Shown piece after piece: positions 1 to 5,792 of a stretch of DNA of 20,131 nt. The first letter of the stretch is position 1, and every line of letters begins with the position of its first letter. A program made the position numbers and the translations under genes. The stretch comes from JAQVSH01 sp964451605. Lineage in GTDB: Bacteria; Bacteroidota; Bacteroidia; Bacteroidales; UBA4181. The notes under the pieces are model-generated. The model made no database searches. It had not been told where the DNA came from and saw only the letters and a list, made by a program, of their open reading frames with translations. Location: positions 1-20,131 of the forward strand of contig CAYVJA010000049.1 of NCBI GenBank assembly GCA_964451605.1, in the 5' to 3' direction.

Positions 1-67
1 TCACGACAGACCCTTTTTGCAGCCCGGTTTTTTAGCAATCCGGATCAGAGATGGAGAGGCGGCACAA

Positions 68-1285
68 TTATCTCTTTTTGCTCCCCGAAGAAGTGGCTGA
101 TCGGGTCTGACTACTCAGAACTGGAACAAAACCATTTTCATTAAAGTTGATCACGGCATCAGTTTCATCCTTTGCAACCGTTCCGGTAAACTGCTGAGTT
201 CGGCCAAAGGCTGTAACTACTACCGTATAGTTGGCAGAGGTGGGACGTTCGGGCTGGTTCTCCCATACATAATGATGCACACTTACCTCATACATCCCAA
301 CCGGAGCCTCGCCGTCGGGCCAGAAGATATTTTCAGGGCCAAATCCGTCGGTGTCGTCAACATCGAGTTCACCACCTGAGGCAACCGACATATTTTGGTA
401 CCACACTTCGTCGCCATTGGGATCGGTAACGTACAGGTCGAGGTCGGCACCGTTGTCCCAGGTAAGGGTAACCTGAATATCCCCATATCCGTATGCCAGA
501 ACGGCATCGATAGATTGAATCTGCGAAGCGTGTTGAGAGAGCCATTCATGGTCATCGGTTAGCCACTCAAAGTAGGTTTCGGCACGATTAATAAAACAAT
601 CGGAGAGACTTCCTGAACAGCCAAGATTAGTTGCGTCATAGCGATTGAGAAAGCCTGAAAGCGAACTCCAAATGGAGTAGCTGGAAGAGAGATTGGTAGA
701 GAGGCTGGCAAAGGGAGACCCGCAAGACCAGAGTTTAATGCTATTCAACTCGGTACCGCCCAGCTCAATGGCTACCTGCGAAATGATACAGGGGATGCCC
801 TGAAGAACCCGGCCCACCCAGTTAATCATGGCTACACCGTTCAGATTAAGTGCTCTCTGTTCCAAACCTCTGGGTGCAGGAAGCAGGCCGCTCCAGTCGT
901 AATTGGAGTCGATTTCTCTGAACACCTCAATGTTACCATCGGGATCGAGAAGCCCTACATCAACCAGTTCGCCATCGAAGTTGCGCACTACAAAGGTGTA
1001 GCCGTCGACGATAATCTTATCGGGCAATCCGTTCTCATCAAACAGAACTGAGTAGTCCTTATCAGCGGCAGTTGAGTGATAAACGGCACCACGAGGTGTG
1101 TTATTGTTTGTTTCGAGGTAGTAATTGTCGTTAGGGCCGGTAACCCAGTAATCCCAATCGGATTCGGCCGACATTTCGATAACGCTTACAGGAGGTAAGG
1201 GTTGTTTGTCGTCTTTGTCGTCGCTTTTGCTACAACTTGCAATGATTGTAAAGAGACAAAACAAGAAGAGTACATTTTTTTTCAT
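68..1285 (-). CDS. Surface-type lipoprotein with C-terminal YfaP/DUF2135-like domain
   Basis: This is a 405-residue protein with a lipoprotein signal: Lys-Lys, a hydrophobic run, and lipobox I-A-S-C with the acylated Cys at residue 18. The residues after Cys are very acidic and Lys-rich (S-K-S-D-D-K-D-D-K). In Bacteroidetes such a pattern commonly marks lipoproteins exported to the cell surface. Residues about 268-370 read like the YfaP/DUF2135 beta-sandwich: T-W-D-N-G-A-D-L-D-L-Y-V-T-D-P-N-G near 274-291, then P-E-N-I-F-W and G-M-Y-E-V-S-V-H-H-Y near 317-339. The middle (about 130-260) holds several Cys and an aromatic, helical-looking stretch that I do not recognise. The start is the only Met giving a proper signal peptide. 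It is downstream of and co-oriented with the GH16 gene (166-nt gap). The domain suggests extracellular binding or adhesion, not catalysis; the function is unknown. Confidence 0.85.
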   Translation of the reverse strand: MKKNVLFLFCLFTIIASCSKSDDKDDKQPLPPVSVIEMSAESDWDYWVTGPNDNYYLETNNNTPRGAVYHSTAADKDYSVLFDENGLPDKIIVDGYTFVVRNFDGELVDVGLLDPDGNIEVFREIDSNYDWSGLLPAPRGLEQRALNLNGVAMINWVGRVLQGIPCIISQVAIELGGTELNSIKLWSCGSPFASLSTNLSSSYSIWSSLSGFLNRYDATNLGCSGSLSDCFINRAETYFEWLTDDHEWLSQHASQIQSIDAVLAYGYGDIQVTLTWDNGADLDLYVTDPNGDEVWYQNMSVASGGELDVDDTDGFGPENIFWPDGEAPVGMYEVSVHHYVWENQPERPTSANYTVVVTAFGRTQQFTGTVAKDETDAVINFNENGFVPVLSSQTRSATSSGSKKR

Positions 1286-1451
1286 GGCATAAGATTTTGG
1301 TTTGTAGTTGCGCCTTAAGTGTAACCGGCCAAGTTTTTTTTGTGCCCACTAAGTTAAGGGCATTGACATATAAAAACCAATAATGCGATCTAAAAGATGT
1401 GTCATTGTACCAAATGGTAGAAGAAATGTGCCGTTTTTTCAATGAAAACCG

Positions 1452-2318
1452 CTATTCTGCTACCTGATATACCCGTGCATAGTCTATGGAGTAGGTGAGC
1501 GGAAATTCAGTGCCGCTCGGGTCGCCGCCGTTCTGCCCGCCAATGGCGAGATTCAATAACAGATAGTGCGGCTGATGAAAAGGGTTGGTGCCGTTTGCGT
1601 TGATGGTTTCAGAGAGATTGGTTTCGTTGAGAAGCTCATCATCCAGATAGAGTTTAATCGACTCTTTGGTCCAGTCCATACGCCAGATATGGTATTTGTT
1701 GGCCCATTCGGGATCTTTGTTGGTAAAGTGCGAAAAAGGGATCATGCCGGTATCCCATTTAGCCTGATACCTAACACTCGTACCCCAGGCCACATTGGCC
1801 AGGATGGAGTTCTTGTAATACTCCATGATGTCGATTTCGCCGCAAGAGGGCCACGACTGTGCAACACCCAATGTCCAAATAGCCGGCCAAGAGCCGGGAA
1901 AGGCGGGAATTTTTGCTCTGATTACAAAACGGCCAAACTGCCAACTCTGTTTCCCCTGTGTTTTAATCGAAGAGGCGGTATATTCGGCATACTCCCGATT
2001 GCGTCGCCAATCGTTGGTTGAGGCTGAGTAATTGGGATTCTTTATCCGTTCGCGCTTCCCGACAATATGGAGAGCCCCGTCGTGACAGTTTGCGTTATCG
2101 GGCTGATACCACTGCAACTCCTGATTGCGTTCGAACCCCAGCTCATACCGCCAGTTGGCGGTATCGGGTTTTCCCGTTTGGTTGAATTCGTCAGACCAGA
2201 CCAGCTTATATCCGGCTATCTGAGCGGGAGGATTGGGATCGGGGCTGAGAGGAGATACTTGTGCCTGCAATGAGGCAACTCCGAAACAGATCGACAAAAA
2301 AAACAATAAGCGTCTCAT
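1452..2318 (-). CDS. Secreted glycoside hydrolase family 16 (beta-glucanase/laminarinase-like)
   Basis: This is a 288-residue secreted enzyme of the GH16 fold. I chose the internal ATG at 2318 over one 14 codons upstream because it starts a clean signal peptide (M-R-R-L-L-F-F-L-S-I ending L-Q-A-Q). The mature part opens with W-S-D-E-F-N, typical of GH16. The catalytic signature G-E-I-D-I-M-E-Y lies at residues 160-167 of this start: Glu161 as nucleophile, Asp163 as helper and Glu166 as acid/base, so the active site is intact. It is a single domain without a carbohydrate-binding module or a type IX C-terminal sorting domain. By family knowledge it cleaves beta-1,3- or mixed beta-1,3/1,4-glucans in the periplasm or outside. 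The substrate cannot be fixed from sequence, and no SusC/SusD pair or other sugar genes lie near it, so it is not part of a visible polysaccharide utilisation locus here. Confidence 0.93.
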   Translation of the reverse strand: MRRLLFFLSICFGVASLQAQVSPLSPDPNPPAQIAGYKLVWSDEFNQTGKPDTANWRYELGFERNQELQWYQPDNANCHDGALHIVGKRERIKNPNYSASTNDWRRNREYAEYTASSIKTQGKQSWQFGRFVIRAKIPAFPGSWPAIWTLGVAQSWPSCGEIDIMEYYKNSILANVAWGTSVRYQAKWDTGMIPFSHFTNKDPEWANKYHIWRMDWTKESIKLYLDDELLNETNLSETINANGTNPFHQPHYLLLNLAIGGQNGGDPSGTEFPLTYSIDYARVYQVAE

Positions 2319-2371
2319 GGAAAATAAGAGTTTAAGTGCAATCTCAACTGCAATGTACATTAATTTCTATT

Positions 2372-2615
2372 AATGGTTAGTGGTAAATGGTGAGTGGTTA
2401 ATGAACGGAAACGCGCCAACGCACCAGAGCGATGGGTCCCCGCCAAACCTCTCCGTTGTCTCAGACCCAGATACCTCCAAACGGCCAACTCTCTACGGCC
2501 CAAATCACTTGCGCGAAGCGCAGCACTCGAAGCGCATCGCGCTTCGAAGCACCAGAGCACTTTCGCGTCAGCGCATTCACCATTTCGCGCGTCGGCGCAT
2601 TCACCATTCACCATT
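2372..2615. repeat. Mosaic intergenic repeat, copy A
   Basis: The stretch between the GH16 start and the tRNA terminator holds no credible gene and is full of short repeats. The left edge has five degenerate heptads of the AATGGTN type (2372-2406). The right edge has the same heptad on the opposite strand (CACCATT at 2602-2608 and 2609-2615), so the element is bounded by inverted heptads. The 14-mer GCGCATTCACCATT occurs at 2571-2584 and again at 2595-2608 (period 24). On the minus strand it carries GTGCTCTGGTGCT (2548-2560) and an 18-nt core (2509-2526), both found again near 17700. The middle part (about 2425-2505) is not explained by the repeats. Confidence 0.75.
2527..2547. repeat. Perfect 9-bp GC-rich inverted repeat inside copy A
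   Basis: TCGAAGCGC and GCGCTTCGA form a perfect 9-bp stem around a 3-nt loop (ATC). It sits between the two blocks shared with the second repeat region. There is no T-run next to it, so it looks like a structural part of the repeat and not a terminator. Confidence 0.6.
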
Positions 2616-2660
2616 AAAATCAAAGGGTTACAAGTCTATGACTTGTAACCCTTTGATTTT
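2616..2660. terminator. Perfect 21-bp hairpin terminator behind tRNA-Met
   Basis: Two perfectly complementary 21-nt arms (2616-2636 and 2640-2660) enclose a 3-nt loop (TAT). The arm ends are AAAA and TTTT, so either strand gives a hairpin ending in a U-run. It begins 4 nt after the tRNA 3' end, which fits termination of the tRNA transcript. It may also block transcription from the other side. Confidence 0.85.
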
Positions 2661-2664
2661 CAAG

Positions 2665-2738
2665 TAGCGCGATCCAGGATTGAACTGGAGACCTCATGAT
2701 TATGAATCATGCGCTCTAACCAGCTGAGCTACCGCGCC
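2665..2738 (-). tRNA. tRNA-Met (CAT), elongator type
   Basis: This is a 74-nt cloverleaf. The acceptor arms are GGCGCGG and TCGCGCT with discriminator A. The D-stem is GCTC/GAGC. The anticodon stem is CATGA/TCATG with loop TTCATAA, giving anticodon CAT. The T-arm is TCCAG-TTCAATC-CTGGA. CCA is not encoded. The AT-rich anticodon stem lacks the three G-C pairs of an initiator tRNA, so this is the elongator, or less likely the lysidine-modified tRNA-Ile2, which shares the CAT anticodon. Pairs 1-72 and 7-66 are G-U wobbles. Confidence 0.95.
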
Positions 2739-2754
2739 ATTGTTTTTGCGGGCA

Positions 2755-2784
2755 CAAAGATAGATATTTTGTTTATTCAGCCAA
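2755..2784 (-). promoter_or_regulatory. Bacteroidetes-type promoter of tRNA-Met
   Basis: On the minus strand TATCTTTG (2762-2755) is an exact match to the -7 consensus TAnnTTTG. TTGG (2784-2781) lies 18 nt upstream in the place of the -33 element. Transcription would begin a few bases before the tRNA 5' end at 2738. The tRNA therefore seems to be independent of the mqnA operon just upstream. Confidence 0.6.
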
Positions 2785-2795
2785 GCCCCGGGGGG

Positions 2796-3572
2796 TTATT
2801 TTTCGTTTTTTTGGAGGGGGGCAAAGTTGCGGGCCAGGGTGAGGAATCGTTGTAATCCCTCTTGTTTTTGGGGGGTAAGTTCAAACTCAATGAAGTGTTC
2901 CAGATAGTGGATGGCAGTTTCGGGGTGAACCGGGAGTGACTGGCTCCGGTAAACGGCCTCTCTGAGGTTCGCGATGCCCCACGCAAGGGCTTCATTGAAT
3001 GGCTTTGTAAAGGAGGCAGGTAACTCTGTGGGGCTTACCCATCCGGCAAAGACGAAGGGGAGGCCGGTGAAGGTGAGCCACACTTCGGCCAGATCGTACC
3101 GGTAACGCGAAGAAAAGGAGAAGGCCTTGTCACCAATCACAACCGCGGCATCGCCGGGCCGGAGGTCTTGCGGAGTTACCGGTTCGGATACAATCAGCCA
3201 GTCGGGGTCTATATTCCAGTGGTATTTCGACAGAATTCGGGTAAGCATTACCGATGTGCGGGAGTGGGGATCGGCGTAAATTCGGGTAATCTGCTCTGCC
3301 GGTACGGTAGAGGCAACCATTACGGAGTCGACAGCACCTGTGGCCCCGATGCAATATTCAGAGATGAAACGGGCATTGGGAATGGAGAGGGTCTCCACAA
3401 CCGGAATCAGCCCTACAGCCACCTCTCCGGCTGCCAGACGGGCGGCACAGCGTGAAGGGACATCAACCGAAAGAGAGATGATTTCGGGCGGCATCTTCTG
3501 TTGCAGCCCATACACCATAGGAAGGGAGTTCAGAAAAGAGACTGCCGAAACCGGAACGGGCAAATTAATCAT
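2796..3572 (-). CDS. mqnA: Chorismate dehydratase MqnA (futalosine menaquinone pathway)
   Basis: This is a 258-residue protein of the MqnA/MqnD family (periplasmic-binding-protein-like fold). Family marks are S-A-V-S-F-L-N-S-L-P at residues 9-18, R-L-A-A-G-E-V-A-V-G-L-I-P-V-V-E at about 45-60, D-P-H-S-R-T-S at 101-107, and V-V-I-G-D-K-A-F followed by Y-D-L-A-E-V-W (144-165). The opening S-x-N-x-x-P motif, the R-T-S segment and the length fit MqnA better than MqnD. It turns chorismate into 3-enolpyruvylbenzoate, the first committed step of futalosine-type menaquinone synthesis in the cytoplasm. It is last in the run tsaD - oxidoreductase - mqnA (20-nt gap to the gene before), which suggests co-transcription. 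The late-step methyltransferase menG lies 8 kb away. mqnB, mqnC, mqnD and mqnE are not in the window. Confidence 0.88.
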   Translation of the reverse strand: MINLPVPVSAVSFLNSLPMVYGLQQKMPPEIISLSVDVPSRCAARLAAGEVAVGLIPVVETLSIPNARFISEYCIGATGAVDSVMVASTVPAEQITRIYADPHSRTSVMLTRILSKYHWNIDPDWLIVSEPVTPQDLRPGDAAVVIGDKAFSFSSRYRYDLAEVWLTFTGLPFVFAGWVSPTELPASFTKPFNEALAWGIANLREAVYRSQSLPVHPETAIHYLEHFIEFELTPQKQEGLQRFLTLARNFAPLQKNEK

Positions 3573-3592
3573 ACATAAAAGATTGAAGTAAG

Positions 3593-4663
3593 TTAAATCG
3601 CCACTCTTCTACCCGTTTTATGGCTTTCTATGGCGGTCTCAATCACCTTTACCACAGCGGCGCCCTCCTGCGAAGAGACAGGTGGCGGAGTGCCCAGTCT
3701 GATGGCCTGAGCAAGAGCGTCGTAATAGGCTTTGTAGTTGCCCGGAACAGACAGGATGGTCTCGTATCTGTGGCTTCCCCCGGAAAAGGTATGCAGCGTG
3801 CCGTATTGCGACGGGGATTCCTCGCCCCAGGCCGGAGCCGGGTAGAGCCCCTTTTTCAACATCTCTTCCTGCGGGTCTTCACCATATTTCAAGAAAGAGG
3901 CTTTATCGCCGTGCAGAACATAGCGCGGATCGGGTTCGCACGAGAGATAGGTGGCCCGTAAGGTGACTACCAGTTTATCATACATAAGACGTAAACAGGC
4001 GTAGTCAACTATCGATCCCGATCTTCTCAGGATGTCCAGATCGGCCGAAACACTCTCAGGCATTCCGAACAGCACCAATGCTTCGTCGATAAGATGCGAA
4101 CCCAGATTCCAGAGAATATCGGTAACTGCACCGTCTTCTTTCCAGGTCCCCGGCTGAATTTCGGGCCGGAAACGGGTGTAATTCGATTGAAATTCGGCCA
4201 ATCGACCCAACCGCTCTTCGGAGAGCAGCTGTTTTACAGTGAGGGCTCCGCTGTCCCATCGTCTGTTGTGAAATACCGAAAGGATAAGCCCTTTTTGCTC
4301 GGCCAGATTGATTAATATCTCAGCTTGTCCGGTCGATCGGACAAAAGGTTTTTCCACCACCACATGCTTCCCGGCCGTAAGGGCTTTATGCGCCAACTCG
4401 AAATGGGTGATGTCGGGGGTATTCACCACCACCAGTTCAATGTCGGGATTGGCCAGAAGCTCATCGAAGCGGGATACTGAAACCACTTCGGGATAGTGGG
4501 CTTGTACTTTTCTGACAGATCGTTCACAAACGGAATGCAGCCGGAACGAGGGGTGGTTTGCCAAAAGCGGTGCATGAAAAACCGATCCCGACATACCGTA
4601 GGAGGCAAGAGCCACCTGAACGGGTTTCAGGGCATCAGGCCTGTTTACAGAAGAGTTGTCCAT
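3593..4663 (-). CDS. Gfo/Idh/MocA-family NAD(P)-dependent oxidoreductase
   Basis: This is a 356-residue protein. An N-terminal Rossmann fold (about 14-130) has the nucleotide loop S-Y-G-M-S-G-S-V-F-H-A-P-L-L. The family motif E-K-P-F is at 104-107, with Lys105 the usual catalytic lysine. F-H-N-R-R-W-D-S-G at 131-139 and G-S-H-L-I-D-E at 188-194 match the sub-branch around E. coli YdgJ/YhhX. The C-terminal part is the usual alpha/beta sheet domain. Family members oxidise or reduce sugars, inositols or related polyols with NAD(P); the substrate here cannot be told. It sits between tsaD (24-nt gap) and mqnA (20-nt gap) and is probably co-transcribed with them. No functional link to either neighbour is evident. 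Confidence 0.9.
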   Translation of the reverse strand: MDNSSVNRPDALKPVQVALASYGMSGSVFHAPLLANHPSFRLHSVCERSVRKVQAHYPEVVSVSRFDELLANPDIELVVVNTPDITHFELAHKALTAGKHVVVEKPFVRSTGQAEILINLAEQKGLILSVFHNRRWDSGALTVKQLLSEERLGRLAEFQSNYTRFRPEIQPGTWKEDGAVTDILWNLGSHLIDEALVLFGMPESVSADLDILRRSGSIVDYACLRLMYDKLVVTLRATYLSCEPDPRYVLHGDKASFLKYGEDPQEEMLKKGLYPAPAWGEESPSQYGTLHTFSGGSHRYETILSVPGNYKAYYDALAQAIRLGTPPPVSSQEGAAVVKVIETAIESHKTGRRVAI

Positions 4664-4687
4664 AATGCAAAGGGGTTAGCAAAGCCT

Positions 4688-5689
4688 CTATTTGGTAACT
4701 TCCATGAGTTTGTAGCGAGCCATGGGAGGCGCTTCGTGCGAGCCGTAGATCCCTTCCAGGTATTGATAGTAGCCGGTGATGGCAACCATTGCAGCATTGT
4801 CGGTGGTAAACCGGAGTTCGGGCAGAAAAAGATTCCATCCCTTTTCGCGACTAGTCACAGTGGCGGCATCGCGCAGGCCGGAGTTGGCCGATACTCCTCC
4901 TGCCAGAACAATATCGCGAATGCCCGTACTCTTTGCAGCCTTTACCAATTTGTCAATCAGGATATCTACAATGGCTTTTTGAAGAGAGGCACAGAGATTG
5001 TTTCGCTCTTTCTCTATGAAGCCGGGATCGTCCATACATTTATCTCTCAGGAGATAGAGAAAGGAGGTTTTTAATCCGCTGAAGCTGAAGTCGAGCCCCT
5101 TAATGCGCGGTTTATTCAAAACAAAGGCGTTGGGATTGCCCTGCCTGGCATTGCGGTCTACTACAGGCCCTCCGGGATAACCCAGGTCCATCACTTTTGC
5201 ACATTTATCGAAAGCCTCACCGGCAGCGTCATCGATGGTTTCGCCGATGATTTCCATAGAGAAGGGGCTTTTTACCACCAGCAATTGCGTATGTCCGCCC
5301 GAAACCAATAATGAGAGAAAAGGAAACGACGGCAACCGGTTTTCCTTCGCACGAAGATGATTGACATCGAGCAGAGGGATATTGCGCGACAGGGCAAAAC
5401 CTTTGGCAAAAGAGGTTCCCACCAACAGCGATCCCAGGAGTCCGGGGCCGCGCGTGAAGGCCACCCCCTGAATATCAGCAGGGGTTACTCCGGCCTCCCG
5501 GAGCGCGACATCGACAACCGGTACAATGTTGGCCTGATGCGCCCTTGAGGCCAGTTCGGGTACAACACCGCCATAGGCCAGATGTACTTTTTGTCCGGCA
5601 ATCACATTCGATAACAGATAACCGTCGCTGATTACCGCTGCCGATGTATCGTCGCACGAGGACTCAATCCCCAGAATGGTTACAGCCAT
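4688..5689 (-). CDS. tsaD: tRNA t6A37 threonylcarbamoyltransferase TsaD, metal motif altered
   Basis: TsaD transfers threonylcarbamoyl to A37 of ANN-decoding tRNAs, together with TsaB and TsaE. The start is at the internal ATG (5689), because family members begin just before I-L-G-I-E-S-S-C-D-D-T-S; an ATG 5 codons upstream is the alternative. The 333 residues include G-G-V-V-P-E-L-A-S-R-A-H, S-G-G-H-T-Q, T-I-D-D-A-A-G-E-A-F-D-K, D-F-S-F-S-G-L-K-T-S, A-G-G-V-S-A-N and the metal ligand Asp297 in T-D-N-A-A-M. The odd point is the H-x-x-[AG]-H motif, which holds the two metal-binding His of the family. It reads N-H-L-R-A-K, with His111 kept and the second His replaced by Lys115. The following segment to P-F-L-S-L-L-V-S-G-G looks about 10 residues shorter than in relatives I recall. 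There is no second tsaD in the window. It is the first gene of the tsaD-oxidoreductase-mqnA run and divergent from tamB. Confidence 0.93.
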   Translation of the reverse strand: MAVTILGIESSCDDTSAAVISDGYLLSNVIAGQKVHLAYGGVVPELASRAHQANIVPVVDVALREAGVTPADIQGVAFTRGPGLLGSLLVGTSFAKGFALSRNIPLLDVNHLRAKENRLPSFPFLSLLVSGGHTQLLVVKSPFSMEIIGETIDDAAGEAFDKCAKVMDLGYPGGPVVDRNARQGNPNAFVLNKPRIKGLDFSFSGLKTSFLYLLRDKCMDDPGFIEKERNNLCASLQKAIVDILIDKLVKAAKSTGIRDIVLAGGVSANSGLRDAATVTSREKGWNLFLPELRFTTDNAAMVAITGYYQYLEGIYGSHEAPPMARYKLMEVTK

Positions 5690-5784
5690 AAAGCTATTTT
5701 TCAAATTCAGGCAAAAAAACGAAATTTTTCCCTCAAACAGGAATATTGCCTCCCATTTGTTATGGCAGGCTCCTTCGAAAATCG

Positions 5785-5792
5785 GATATTTG
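5785..5792 (+). promoter_or_regulatory. Possible -7 element of tamB
   Basis: GATATTTG matches seven of eight positions of TAnnTTTG. A TTTG lies upstream at 5756-5759, but the 25-nt spacing is longer than the usual 18-21. If used, transcription would start near 5799, right at the out-of-frame ATG at 5800. Confidence 0.25.

Noticed and set aside
1..67. Possible terminator or gene fragment at the left edge
   Set aside because: Only a short CCGG...CCGG inverted repeat is seen, with no stable hairpin plus T-run and no supported reading frame.
2360..2667. Several overlapping short open frames on both strands (61-95 codons) upstream of GH16
   Set aside because: They lie in the mosaic repeat and hairpin, give low-complexity peptides on both strands and have no family resemblance.
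5676..5789. Upstream 38-codon extension of tamB from the ATG at 5676
   Set aside because: It would overlap the tsaD start on the opposite strand and adds a non-conserved-looking segment before the membrane anchor.
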